Source: Bryobacterales bacterium (GTDB taxonomy: Bacteria > Acidobacteriota > Terriglobia > Bryobacterales > Bryobacteraceae). From it: 64,000 nt of DNA. Location: positions 16,688 to 80,687 of the forward strand of contig JADLBD010000117.1 of assembly GCA_020847975.1 (NCBI GenBank), given 5' to 3'. Shown piece by piece: positions 37,201-44,240 of the stretch (position 1 is the stretch's first letter; every line of letters starts with the position of its first letter). Under the pieces are notes generated by a model that did not search any database, was not told the DNA's origin, and saw nothing but the letters and a program-made list of their open reading frames with translations. Made by a program: the position numbers and the translations under genes.

Positions 37201-38500
37201 AGGGCAAATACTCGAGTATCAGCTTCTCGGCCGTTTCCAGATGTAGCTGCTCGGTTTGGTCGAGCCTGGCCCACAATGGGCCGAGGTCCGTGATGCCCCG
37301 CAGATAGACCCAACGGAGCAAGCCCTCCGCCGTCGCCCGCAAGATTGCACTCAATTCGCTGTTGCCAACTCCGCTTATGTCGATCTTGCGAAAGGTCACG
37401 TCATATGAAACCTTTCTTTCGTCGACTTGCGACCATCGGAGCCCCGGCTGGCCGGCCAACAGACTCGCTGGCTTCTTTTCCGCCGGGACAGTAAGCGGGT
37501 CGCCCGTGATCGAAGTGCAGGAGATCTCGGTGATCTCTTCAGCCCTGAAATGGACCGTACACGAGGCAATTGCTCTGTCGATGGTCATCGCGTCTAGGGG
37601 TTGGCCCGCCCATTCGTTCTTCCACGGTATTTGGCTCAACGCCCATTCCCGCGTGTGCGGCGCGAGCATCTCATCCGCATGAACTTTCAACCGAGTCGAT
37701 CCGGCCATCAAGGCCACCAAAACTCCTGTCTGTGCGCGGATGCCGCTGCTTCTTCGGAGCCATGGCGTAAAGTACTCGACTATTTTCTCAACGGACGGCG
37801 CGAGCGAATCCGGAGTGGTGTGTGCGGTCCGCAGGGACGGCTTGCTGCGCACCAACTCCCGCAAGATCTCACGGTGTTCCCTGCAAAGAACCGAGCCCCT
37901 CTCGGCGCCGGGTACATCAATGCAGATCTTTTGCGCCGACTTCCAGGTCCCGGACGCGGTTCGCAGCTTCATTCCGCGCAGCACGCCGGGCCCCTGTGCC
38001 GTCTGCGAAAACGCAGCTAGGTAGGCGCTGAAGAGCCCATCGGATCCAGGCCGCTCCACGAGCCAATCGAGAATGCCTCTCACACGCCCTGCTGGCAGGG
38101 CTTTCGTCATGCAGTGAAACGCGCGCTGTCCTTCCTCATCGCCGTAAGCCGTGCAAACACGGGCGACCAGCCGCCAGCCACGGCTCGACTCATCCGGACA
38201 GGACTGCATCGTCTCGGCGCTGGACCGCAGGAACTCTGCTTTGATCTCGATCTTGCCTAATGCCGCGCCGGCCTCGTCGCGGAGCATGGAATGGAGTGTG
38301 CCGACACTGGCGGACCGGTCGCACAGAATGTCGAGTGTCGGATTCCCACCTAGGCCGTCGGCCAGCATTGATGGGGTGACGTAGGTGTTCGAGAGTTCCG
38401 CGATATCAGTGATCTCGCTCTCGGCCTCGCGCAGGACGATGAGCTTATCGGGGCCTAGGGCGGCGCCGGAGCGCAGCCTGAGCCAAGGCGTGCTATGCAA
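34238..38500 (-). CDS. Sacsin-like protein, C-terminal half with second HSP90-type ATPase domain (probably split by frameshift)
   Basis: A 1,420-aa frame. Its nominal start codon is TTG at 38500, without a convincing ribosome site; the first Met is far downstream. A second GHKL/HSP90-like ATPase core lies near residues 510-610: ELFQNADDAY (N-box) and GKFGLGFKSVLL (G2-like); the box between them has HWGRP where the usual DNG/D-x-G is expected, so ATP binding may be weakened. Its frame remains open upstream to about 38564 and reads DSPWLARQKEEAGRADPPPG, which continues naturally from the preceding gene. I therefore read it as the second half of one large sacsin-like gene. It converges on the SNF2 gene with 34 bases between. 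Confidence 0.72.
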   Translation of the reverse strand: MHSTPWLRLRSGAALGPDKLIVLREAESEITDIAELSNTYVTPSMLADGLGGNPTLDILCDRSASVGTLHSMLRDEAGAALGKIEIKAEFLRSSAETMQSCPDESSRGWRLVARVCTAYGDEEGQRAFHCMTKALPAGRVRGILDWLVERPGSDGLFSAYLAAFSQTAQGPGVLRGMKLRTASGTWKSAQKICIDVPGAERGSVLCREHREILRELVRSKPSLRTAHTTPDSLAPSVEKIVEYFTPWLRRSSGIRAQTGVLVALMAGSTRLKVHADEMLAPHTREWALSQIPWKNEWAGQPLDAMTIDRAIASCTVHFRAEEITEISCTSITGDPLTVPAEKKPASLLAGQPGLRWSQVDERKVSYDVTFRKIDISGVGNSELSAILRATAEGLLRWVYLRGITDLGPLWARLDQTEQLHLETAEKLILEYLPFYLGQVRPRGVPALTAQLRKIEDLRRLRIEYSDDPSKASEYQAQRLVLGRLLKESGEVQTAVLGGLRARLRDLEYQESSIAFELFQNADDAYVQAREMRPTHTRSRFVVLIEDEALSFLHWGRPINDVGPTGFNGRERGYHRDLERMLTLAGSDKQEPLEAGHLVTGKFGLGFKSVLLACERPEVASAGLEFEIRAGVLPHALEASRAAHLRARMQQWSGPEMVPGTILRLPGAQDRTAILEDFRRNAGCLCAFSSSIREISVEDANRPHKAAWEGRKVAGKASLEVGRLQFGDDAMNVLRIQLDEAVALFGLGPDGIVDLPKDTPAVWVTCPTREPQHFGFAVCGRFNVDPGRARLSNNAENGELAVSIGALLGQRLRELRLAQWDTVRRDLGLRQEAIEYDFWASLWRLFQRTVGQPDSAVAAILKPMFIVAMKAVAADLPVVPNGLSGSAKALTTGPKLKHKLVGVLGIDGAVGPLFGWAEWKSRQYAPDAVISGAASEGLQKLGFDRLASIGMASVASWLDGKTASPDDAAALGEVLRALPKRDDRSQEVMDDLRRAEQTLENVQFRSAGRTSERARDLLATGGEDEEVRREAFSPENRRLAPEYGEAAREFFRFCRRKMAINAPELAQWIRQAADSRARRAALTYLVRGDLGLQVQRQITALGRDGTWLAELSADELPEELRSDLLTPAVQVRATAPVVVRVTDPRPALERIERWWLRNGETQTAEYNRRVYPNGRAPRLKAPWAEDFDRSDRSEWLTLFARAAFYRAGRSTDEQHRSFIEMSRQHGFWAVYSAEDPRERADEWMGVLERFCEDQVDTDTWAHWMRFFPHLYKLSRRLNEYAELFLNLEAETNDFELNEVLAPRADHTQQGGGINVPPPSLGIGACFVVRELLRLGHLNNRFAHRHAFVPTGGVRELLIRMGLQLDPLPDPAVSCQIHEEIARYLDEDRAAFGMAFDIPLQIIAANPDLEHRLVWDASSSRA

Positions 38501-41500
38501 ACCTGGGGGCGGGTCCGCCCGCCCGGCTTCTTCCTTCTGCCGTGCGAGCCATGGAGAATCTGTTTACCCCATACCTCGGGCTGGTTCGTTTTGAGTGCGA
38601 GAACTATAGCCGCGCGCAGATCGAGCCGAGGAATCCATCGTGACTGAAGGTCGCGGACCTCAGGCCTCGTGCTCTGCTGAATGATCGTGGCACCCAACAA
38701 GAGCTCGGCCGGCAGTTGCACACCGCCCCCGGCGAGATACGTCGTTTCGCCAATGGCAACTCGCTCGCCACGAGCCGTCAGGTGCGCGGGCAGGCTCTTC
38801 CATGTCCCTTCCTCCCACTGCCCATATCCCAGTATCGCGTCGAATTCGCCTTCGTTCAGGTCCAACGCCGCAGGCGCGCCGCGTTCAGCGACGAGCTTGA
38901 CGACGTGCTCTGGTTCGATGGCGTGCAAGTTCAATGCATCCTGGTCGGCGGGCGTCACGAGTTCCGCGAGACCCGGATCAATAACAGTCCACCGGAACTC
39001 CTCTTGGTTAGCCGCCTCCCACAGCTTGCGCCAGGCACCGCGACTCTCTCCACGACCCGTCCACAGCTGATCGCTGCGGTCGAAGCCATCAGGCGTACCA
39101 TGGAGCAGGAATCGCATCCCCCGAACCGTCTGCGCGTCTGGATCGGGAAGCTTCAGTGAGCGCAGCAACTCGCGACGTGCCGCCATGCCACCCAAATCTC
39201 GCGAGCAATGGCCAAGGGAGCCCAGCACGCCCTTGGCGTTGCACGGCGGTATCCGGTCGGCTTCTTCCGCACCTAGGACCAACGCTGCGAGTTCCTTGTT
39301 CACGACGAGGATCGTCTCTTGTGGGAGCACGGCCTGGAGCAAACGGCCAAGCTCGGCCCTCTCGCGCTCTGTGGTCCCCTGCCCCGTGCGGAAAAGCGTC
39401 CGCCGCTGCCAGCACCGGAGCATGAACTCTGCGCTTACCGATGTCCGCTGTTCGGTCCGGCACTCAAACGCACTCAGGATCGCCAAGTGACCGGCACGTT
39501 TCAGCAACGTGCGCCGAGTTTCGACGGTCGCCCGGTCGAGCAGTTCTTGGGCATAGAGACGGCACGCATCGGCATCGCCTGAATGTCCGGCGAGCGCTGT
39601 CAGGAGAGCTTCGAGCGTGTCGATAGCGGTTTCTGTAGAGGCCTCGCCGGCGTCCAGATCCTTCGGCCAGGCGAGCGTTTCCGTCTCTTGCCGGATGAGA
39701 AGCTCCGCTACATTCGGGTTGCGCCACGCGATGCGCAGTTTTCGCTCGCGCTGGATCATCTCGGCGATGCGCGACACGCTCGCTGCCATGCTTCGCAGGC
39801 GCTCGAGGCCGACCGCCTCCACTGCCCTGCGGAGTAACGCACTCAGTGCGCGCTGCACGGCATCCGAGCTGACAACCGTCAGCTGCTTTAGAAAGTCTGC
39901 AGCGTAGTCGGCGTCCACCGAGGAATTGAACGTCCGCGCGGCATCGATACCCGCGATTAGTTCGACGGCTTCATCTTCCTCCCACGATCCGAGGTCTCGA
40001 TCACGGGCCACAAGATTATCTGCAATCGGGTCGAATAGGACTACGTGATTGCCCAGACTTGCCAGGCCCGGAAAGACTCGCCACGGTCGGCCAGGATCCT
40101 TTTTCGGCGCTGCTGGCAACGGGAGCGTCCGTTCATCGGAGATCAGCGCCCAGCGGAATCCCTCTGGCGTTATCAAACGGAGCCATTTGTAGTTGGCGGC
40201 GACGCTCGCCTTCCACTTCGCCCATGTTTTCGAACTTCTGAGAGCACCACTCAGTGCGGCGACACGATCCTCAGCCATCTTGAGGGTCTCGCAAAAGGAG
40301 CGAAGCGCGGGCAGGACCAGATCCAGCGTGGCCTCCTCGGCCAACCCGACGTTCCACTCCCGGCGAATGCGTGCTTCGTCGTTTGAGAAAGCCGACGGGT
40401 CGCCGAAGTCATCCAGCCCATAAAGCGCGTTTCGCCCGGCATCTGCGAAGAAATGCCCGTGCAGGGTGAGGCTGTAGCCCCCCATGCGTGGGTCAATCTC
40501 AATGCTCTCTCCATGCTCATCGACTGGCAAGAAGACAGCCCATCGGATGGTGAATTTGCCCGGAACTGTGTCCCGCATGAACACGGCGGCCGCATGAGGC
40601 TGCGCCTTGTCCGGCACCTGTCGTTCCTGCAACCCCTCCCGGACCCAGCTCGCGGGCCACGCTACGGACGACCGCAGCCGAAGAAGCTTCTCTGTGAATT
40701 GAAAACGTTGCCATCCGGCCGACAGCACCCTCCGTGGTCCCGCTTTGATCACGGCCCGCAGTTCGGAGTCACCTGGCCGATGTTCGCGGAGCGGTCGGAC
40801 AAAGTCAGGGTCCATTTCGCTGGCGTGGACGCAGCATGCGTTGCCGTCGTCGCTCGGGACGTATACCTGAATGGAGATGAGGTCTCTCAGCAGAGGAAGT
40901 AGCGCCGTCATACGTCCCGATGTGTTTTCGTCATTGAGGAGCTTCAGGAGACCATGATCGTCGCCCGGATAGTTCTCGATGATTGCCCCAGCGGTTCGAC
41001 CGTCCGGCAATCGGAGATGAGCCCTCCTGCGGAGCGGAATGTACAAGATGAAAGCCGCGGTTTCCCCCGGCCAGCACACGGCCTGCAACCAGTTTCGCCG
41101 CAAGGCCGGCAACTCGCTCGACCATTGTTCGTCCGTCAAGTCCCAATCCGCGCGGATCGAGCCCCAGGGAGTCAGCAGTTCCTTGTACACACGTTCCGGC
41201 GACTCCGCAACAAAGAAGAACGCCTCGCCCAAATGGAAGACACTCTTCATCCCCAGCCCGTACTTGCCAATCGTCCCAGGGTCGCCGGCCTTGCTGTTCA
41301 GACCGAAGCTACAAATCGCGCGAAAATCGGAGTCGCTGAAAGGGCCGTCGTTGACGAGGACCAACCCCGGCCCGCGGAGGAGGGGGTGCGCGTGCTGCGC
41401 GTCGCCGCCTAACAAGCCGAGCCGGAGATTCGTCGCGTGCGCATCATCCGCGTTCTGGACCAACTCCTTCAAAATCGAAAACTGATCCTTGTAGCGATCC

Positions 41501-41559
41501 CGCAGGTTGTCGGTTATTAGATTAACGTCAGCGAGTTCGTCATGTTGAAAGCCGCTCAT
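38455..41559 (-). CDS. Sacsin-like protein, N-terminal half with HSP90-type ATPase domain
   Basis: A 1,034-aa frame. The N-terminus is a sacsin-type HSP90-like ATPase: ILKELVQNADDA (residues 29-40, Glu and Asn of the N-box), GPGLVLVNDGPFSDSDF (DG box) and GKYGLGMKSVFHL (about 98-110). The remaining 800 residues are helical, of no family I can name. The last 30 residues, after about 38550, are Arg/Pro/Cys-rich and look out of frame, while the -1 frame continues as coherent protein into the next ORF. So the true product is probably about 2,440 aa. Sacsin-like ATPases occur beside helicases in defence islands; the substrate is unknown. The two halves also could be separate proteins. Confidence 0.75.
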   Translation of the reverse strand: MSGFQHDELADVNLITDNLRDRYKDQFSILKELVQNADDAHATNLRLGLLGGDAQHAHPLLRGPGLVLVNDGPFSDSDFRAICSFGLNSKAGDPGTIGKYGLGMKSVFHLGEAFFFVAESPERVYKELLTPWGSIRADWDLTDEQWSSELPALRRNWLQAVCWPGETAAFILYIPLRRRAHLRLPDGRTAGAIIENYPGDDHGLLKLLNDENTSGRMTALLPLLRDLISIQVYVPSDDGNACCVHASEMDPDFVRPLREHRPGDSELRAVIKAGPRRVLSAGWQRFQFTEKLLRLRSSVAWPASWVREGLQERQVPDKAQPHAAAVFMRDTVPGKFTIRWAVFLPVDEHGESIEIDPRMGGYSLTLHGHFFADAGRNALYGLDDFGDPSAFSNDEARIRREWNVGLAEEATLDLVLPALRSFCETLKMAEDRVAALSGALRSSKTWAKWKASVAANYKWLRLITPEGFRWALISDERTLPLPAAPKKDPGRPWRVFPGLASLGNHVVLFDPIADNLVARDRDLGSWEEDEAVELIAGIDAARTFNSSVDADYAADFLKQLTVVSSDAVQRALSALLRRAVEAVGLERLRSMAASVSRIAEMIQRERKLRIAWRNPNVAELLIRQETETLAWPKDLDAGEASTETAIDTLEALLTALAGHSGDADACRLYAQELLDRATVETRRTLLKRAGHLAILSAFECRTEQRTSVSAEFMLRCWQRRTLFRTGQGTTERERAELGRLLQAVLPQETILVVNKELAALVLGAEEADRIPPCNAKGVLGSLGHCSRDLGGMAARRELLRSLKLPDPDAQTVRGMRFLLHGTPDGFDRSDQLWTGRGESRGAWRKLWEAANQEEFRWTVIDPGLAELVTPADQDALNLHAIEPEHVVKLVAERGAPAALDLNEGEFDAILGYGQWEEGTWKSLPAHLTARGERVAIGETTYLAGGGVQLPAELLLGATIIQQSTRPEVRDLQSRWIPRLDLRAAIVLALKTNQPEVWGKQILHGSHGRRKKPGGRTRPQVCIARLGSGCAPAPP

Positions 41560-42025
41560 GGGATACTGGTCCCTAAGCTCTGAGCCGACAAACCGTCGAT
41601 TGCCCAGAACACTTTGAAAATACTAGCGTAATTCGAAGCTGAAGATGGCGCAGCGAACCGGCCGCACGCCGACCAAAATGAAGGCTGCCAGGTCACCCAT
41701 CGGAAAGCAGATCGCCGATACCCATCGGCTCTCATAATAATCCGCCGAGCGACCGAGTTGGAAATCGCCTCGGCGTGGTCCGACGCGTTGGACGGGGCCG
41801 TCAACAAAGGTCTCCTGTCAACAGGAGAAAGCCGAGAATTGGTACGCGGAAACTTGGGGTCCGGCCTCAACCCCGGGGGTTGAGTGCGCCACCCCGCGAA
41901 TCGTGGTTTCCAACGAGAGAGAACGCGCGGGCGCGAGAACCTGCGGAATGTGGCAGATACAGGCGAAAGCCGCAGCCAGCGCTGCCGTCAAGATAATGAG
42001 CCTTGGGGTTGGGACGTAGACGGTA
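41560..42025. other. Intergenic region upstream of the sacsin-like gene
   Basis: About 466 bases without a convincing gene. Short frames on both strands lack ribosome sites and protein-like composition. It should hold the promoter of the leftward sacsin-like gene; an AT-richer stretch near 41605-41640 is the best place, but I cannot name -35/-10 boxes. A perfect dyad is listed separately. If the island entered at the tRNA-Gln gene, the attachment core should lie at the right end of this region. Confidence 0.5.
41813..41828. repeat. Perfect 7-bp inverted repeat (operator-like)
   Basis: CTCCTGT (41813-41819) and ACAGGAG (41822-41828) are separated by CA. The dyad is too tight for a stable hairpin, so a dimeric repressor site is more likely than a terminator. 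It lies about 255 bases before the sacsin-like start. No matching regulator is seen in the window. Confidence 0.4.
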
Positions 42026-42099
42026 TGGCTCCCCGGCATGGATTCGAACCACGATTCACGGCTCCAAAGGCCGCTGTCCTACCGTTAGACGACCGGGGA
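42026..42099 (-). tRNA. tRNA-Gln (anticodon TTG)
   Basis: Read on the minus strand the 74-base gene folds fully: acceptor TCCCCGG/CCGGGGA with discriminator G and an encoded CCA, a D-arm with GGTAGGACAG-like bases, an anticodon stem GCGGC/GCCGT closing loop CTTTGGA, anticodon TTG for Gln, and a T-arm with GGTTCGAATCC. Its 3' end points toward the defence island, the usual geometry for an element inserted at a tRNA 3' end. Confidence 0.95.
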
Positions 42100-42211
42100 A
42101 AATAGCGCGAAACCTTCAGTGTAGCCCGAACCTCAAACCCACCGCAATTTTTCTTCCAAAGCCCTTCTTCCGGGTGCAGAAGCCCTTCTTTCTTCTCACC
42201 CCAATCAACCC

Positions 42212-43027
42212 TTACGGCTGGTCGTATCCCTTCACCCGCCGCACCCAGATGTTCCGGTACCGCACCGGCGTATCATGATCCTGCAAACCCAGTGGTTCCT
42301 CAGCCGCATGCGGGGCATAGGTGCCCACCACTCGATGGGCCATCCGCCCGATGATCTCCTTGCGGTTATGCAGCAGAACGCCATTCAGAAACACCGTGGC
42401 ATATGCGGGCTTCACTAATCTTCCCCCTTCGAACTTCGGCGCCTCGAACACGATGTCATAGGACTGCCATTCCCCGGGCTTTCTGGCCGCATTCACCAGT
42501 GGGGGCCACTGCCCGTAGATCGCCCCGGCCTGCCCGTCGGCATACGTCAGGTTGTGATAGGAGTCCAGCACCTGGATTTCGTAGCGGTTCATGATCAGTA
42601 TGCCGCTGTTTCCGCGCCACTGGCTGTCGCCGGTAATTGCCGCCGGCGCGGCCCACTCGATGTGGAGTTGGATGTCGCTGAACTTCTCCTTAGACACCAG
42701 CGTTCCGCTTCCGGGCACGATTTCCATATAGCCCTTTTCCACTTTCCAGGCTGCCGCGGCGGGTCCGTGTTTCGTCTCGGCCGTCCAATGCGACAGGTCC
42801 TTTCCATCAAATAGGACAATGGCGTCCGATGGTGGATCGCCCGGCTTCGCCCCAGGAGTAACCACTGCCGGATGCGGGCGCGCGATGTCGTGTACGCGCC
42901 ACTTCTGCCCCGGCAGCACCGGCGTATCCGAATATCCTACCGGCGAAGTGCGATACCCCTTCTTCTCCTGCCCGGGAACAACCACTGCGCACAACAGAAA
43001 AACTGCAACAAGCGTACGAACTTTCAT
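42212..43027 (-). CDS. Secreted DUF1080 (3-keto-disaccharide hydrolase-like) protein
   Basis: A 271-aa protein with a signal peptide (MKVRTLVAVFLLCAVVVPGQ). The DUF1080 jelly-roll covers most of the rest: FDGKDLSHWTAE (about 95-106), WRGNSGILIMNRYEIQVLDS (about 140-160), then QDHDTPVRYRNIWVRR at the end, the standard closing motif. Members act on sugars or bind glycans outside the cell and are abundant in Solibacter-type acidobacteria and planctomycetes. It lies 1 base after the UxuA-like gene, so the two form an operon. Confidence 0.9.
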   Translation of the reverse strand: MKVRTLVAVFLLCAVVVPGQEKKGYRTSPVGYSDTPVLPGQKWRVHDIARPHPAVVTPGAKPGDPPSDAIVLFDGKDLSHWTAETKHGPAAAAWKVEKGYMEIVPGSGTLVSKEKFSDIQLHIEWAAPAAITGDSQWRGNSGILIMNRYEIQVLDSYHNLTYADGQAGAIYGQWPPLVNAARKPGEWQSYDIVFEAPKFEGGRLVKPAYATVFLNGVLLHNRKEIIGRMAHRVVGTYAPHAAEEPLGLQDHDTPVRYRNIWVRRVKGYDQP

Positions 43028-43028
43028 G

Positions 43029-44129
43029 TCACGCCTTCTTCAAATCCTCATTAGCGTCCCGCAAGAGCGCGCGAATATATCCGATCGAGTAGGCCCATCC
43101 CACCATGCGGTGCCCCACCATCGCCGGCACGTGGTCCGCGATGAGATTTCCCCGAAAGTCCACCTCCACCAGCGTGCGCATCACCTTGCGCATATCCGTG
43201 TATCCGTTGTCCACGAAGCTTTCCACAAAGTAAGGAATGGGACCGCTCACGTTCCGGAAGTGGATCTTCCACAGTTTCCCGATCTTTGCGAACTCACGGA
43301 TTGCCCCGAACACATCCCTGCCCATATACTTGCCGCCTTCCATCCAGGTGCCGCAGCACAGGCACACACCGACGTTGGGACTGTTGGCGATCTCCAGCGC
43401 CTTCATGTATCCATCGAAATTTCCAAAGATACATCGCGGCACTCCGCCCAATTCCGGTACCGGCGGGTCATCCGGATGAATGCCGATACGAATTCCCACT
43501 TCCTCCGCCACTGGAACCACCTGCTTGATGAAGTAGGTATAGTTCTCCCAGATCTCTTCCTTGCTGAACTTGCGGCCGTGTGTGAGTGGCGGTTCGAATA
43601 CCTTCCCCGCCCAATAGCCCTTTGCCGTGGACTGCCGGAAAGCGCGTGCGGGCGCGCCCCCTCTGGCGGTCTCCCGCTCCGAACTCCAGATGCCGTTGCC
43701 CATGTGCGCGTAGGTGGTATACGTCAGCCCCGCCTTCGCCAGATTGCGAAGAAACTGCTTGTACTCTTCGATCTTTTGATCGCGGCCCGGCAGGTTCAGT
43801 GTCACCTCGGGCATATTGTGGACATTGCTGTTGCCGATGTTCCATACTTTCAACCCGGCGGCATCCACCTTCTTCACAATGCGGATGAAATTCTCCGCGG
43901 TGGCCTTGTCGCCGCCTGTCGGTACGTTGACCCACTCCACTCCAATCTGTTTGGCGAGCGTCAGGTCTTCGTCAGGAACATCCGTGGGAATCTGGAGGGA
44001 AACCTTGATTCCCGGCGCAAGTGGTTCCAGAGGTTTCCTGGCGCCCTTGGCGAGAAACGGAGCCGCGGCGGCGCCGGCGGCGGCAATCTTCGAAAAAGTG
44101 CGGCGTGTGGATGACGGCATGTGTGGCAA
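43029..44129 (-). CDS. Tat-exported UxuA-like TIM-barrel protein (mannonate dehydratase family)
   Basis: A 366-aa protein with a Tat signal (SSTRRTFSKIAAAGAAAAP). The body is a TIM barrel of the mannonate dehydratase type: GVEWVNVP, then the signature GIRIGIHPDDPPVPELGG and a later VGVCLCCGTWMEGG. UxuA turns D-mannonate into 2-keto-3-deoxygluconate in the cytosol, so a Tat leader is unusual for it, though common among acidobacterial and planctomycete paralogues of sugar isomerase/epimerase families. The His and Cys metal ligands appear present. A sugar-acid dehydratase or isomerase working with the DUF1080 protein is the likeliest role. Confidence 0.8.
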   Translation of the reverse strand: MPHMPSSTRRTFSKIAAAGAAAAPFLAKGARKPLEPLAPGIKVSLQIPTDVPDEDLTLAKQIGVEWVNVPTGGDKATAENFIRIVKKVDAAGLKVWNIGNSNVHNMPEVTLNLPGRDQKIEEYKQFLRNLAKAGLTYTTYAHMGNGIWSSERETARGGAPARAFRQSTAKGYWAGKVFEPPLTHGRKFSKEEIWENYTYFIKQVVPVAEEVGIRIGIHPDDPPVPELGGVPRCIFGNFDGYMKALEIANSPNVGVCLCCGTWMEGGKYMGRDVFGAIREFAKIGKLWKIHFRNVSGPIPYFVESFVDNGYTDMRKVMRTLVEVDFRGNLIADHVPAMVGHRMVGWAYSIGYIRALLRDANEDLKKA

Positions 44130-44187
44130 CCTCTCGAGTCGGTGTCGATATGGATTATGTCACGTCTGCCGCGCCGCAAACCACAGG

Positions 44188-44209
44188 GGGGAGGCTTCGC
44201 CGCCTCCCC
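44188..44209 (-). terminator. GC-rich hairpin between the frameshifted gene and the UxuA-like gene
   Basis: GGGGAGGC (44188-44195) pairs with GCCTCCCC (44202-44209), loop TTCGCC. It lies 32 bases past the stop of the leftward secreted-protein gene and 59 bases before the next leftward start, fitting a transcription terminator. On the minus strand only a weak T-run follows. Confidence 0.55.
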
Positions 44210-44240
44210 ACTCCCGGTTTGAGGTCGAATGCGCGGCCGA

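Noticed and set aside
38455..38500. Programmed -1 frameshift joining the two sacsin-like ORFs
   Set aside because: Direction fits, but no good X XXY YYZ heptamer is present in the window between the -1 stop (about 38564) and the zero-frame stop. A one-base deletion is the simpler reading, so it is not listed as a recoding site.
41818..42039. Minus-strand 73-codon frame with a hydrophobic stretch next to tRNA-Gln
   Set aside because: It overlaps the tRNA 3' end, has no ribosome site and shows no family pattern.
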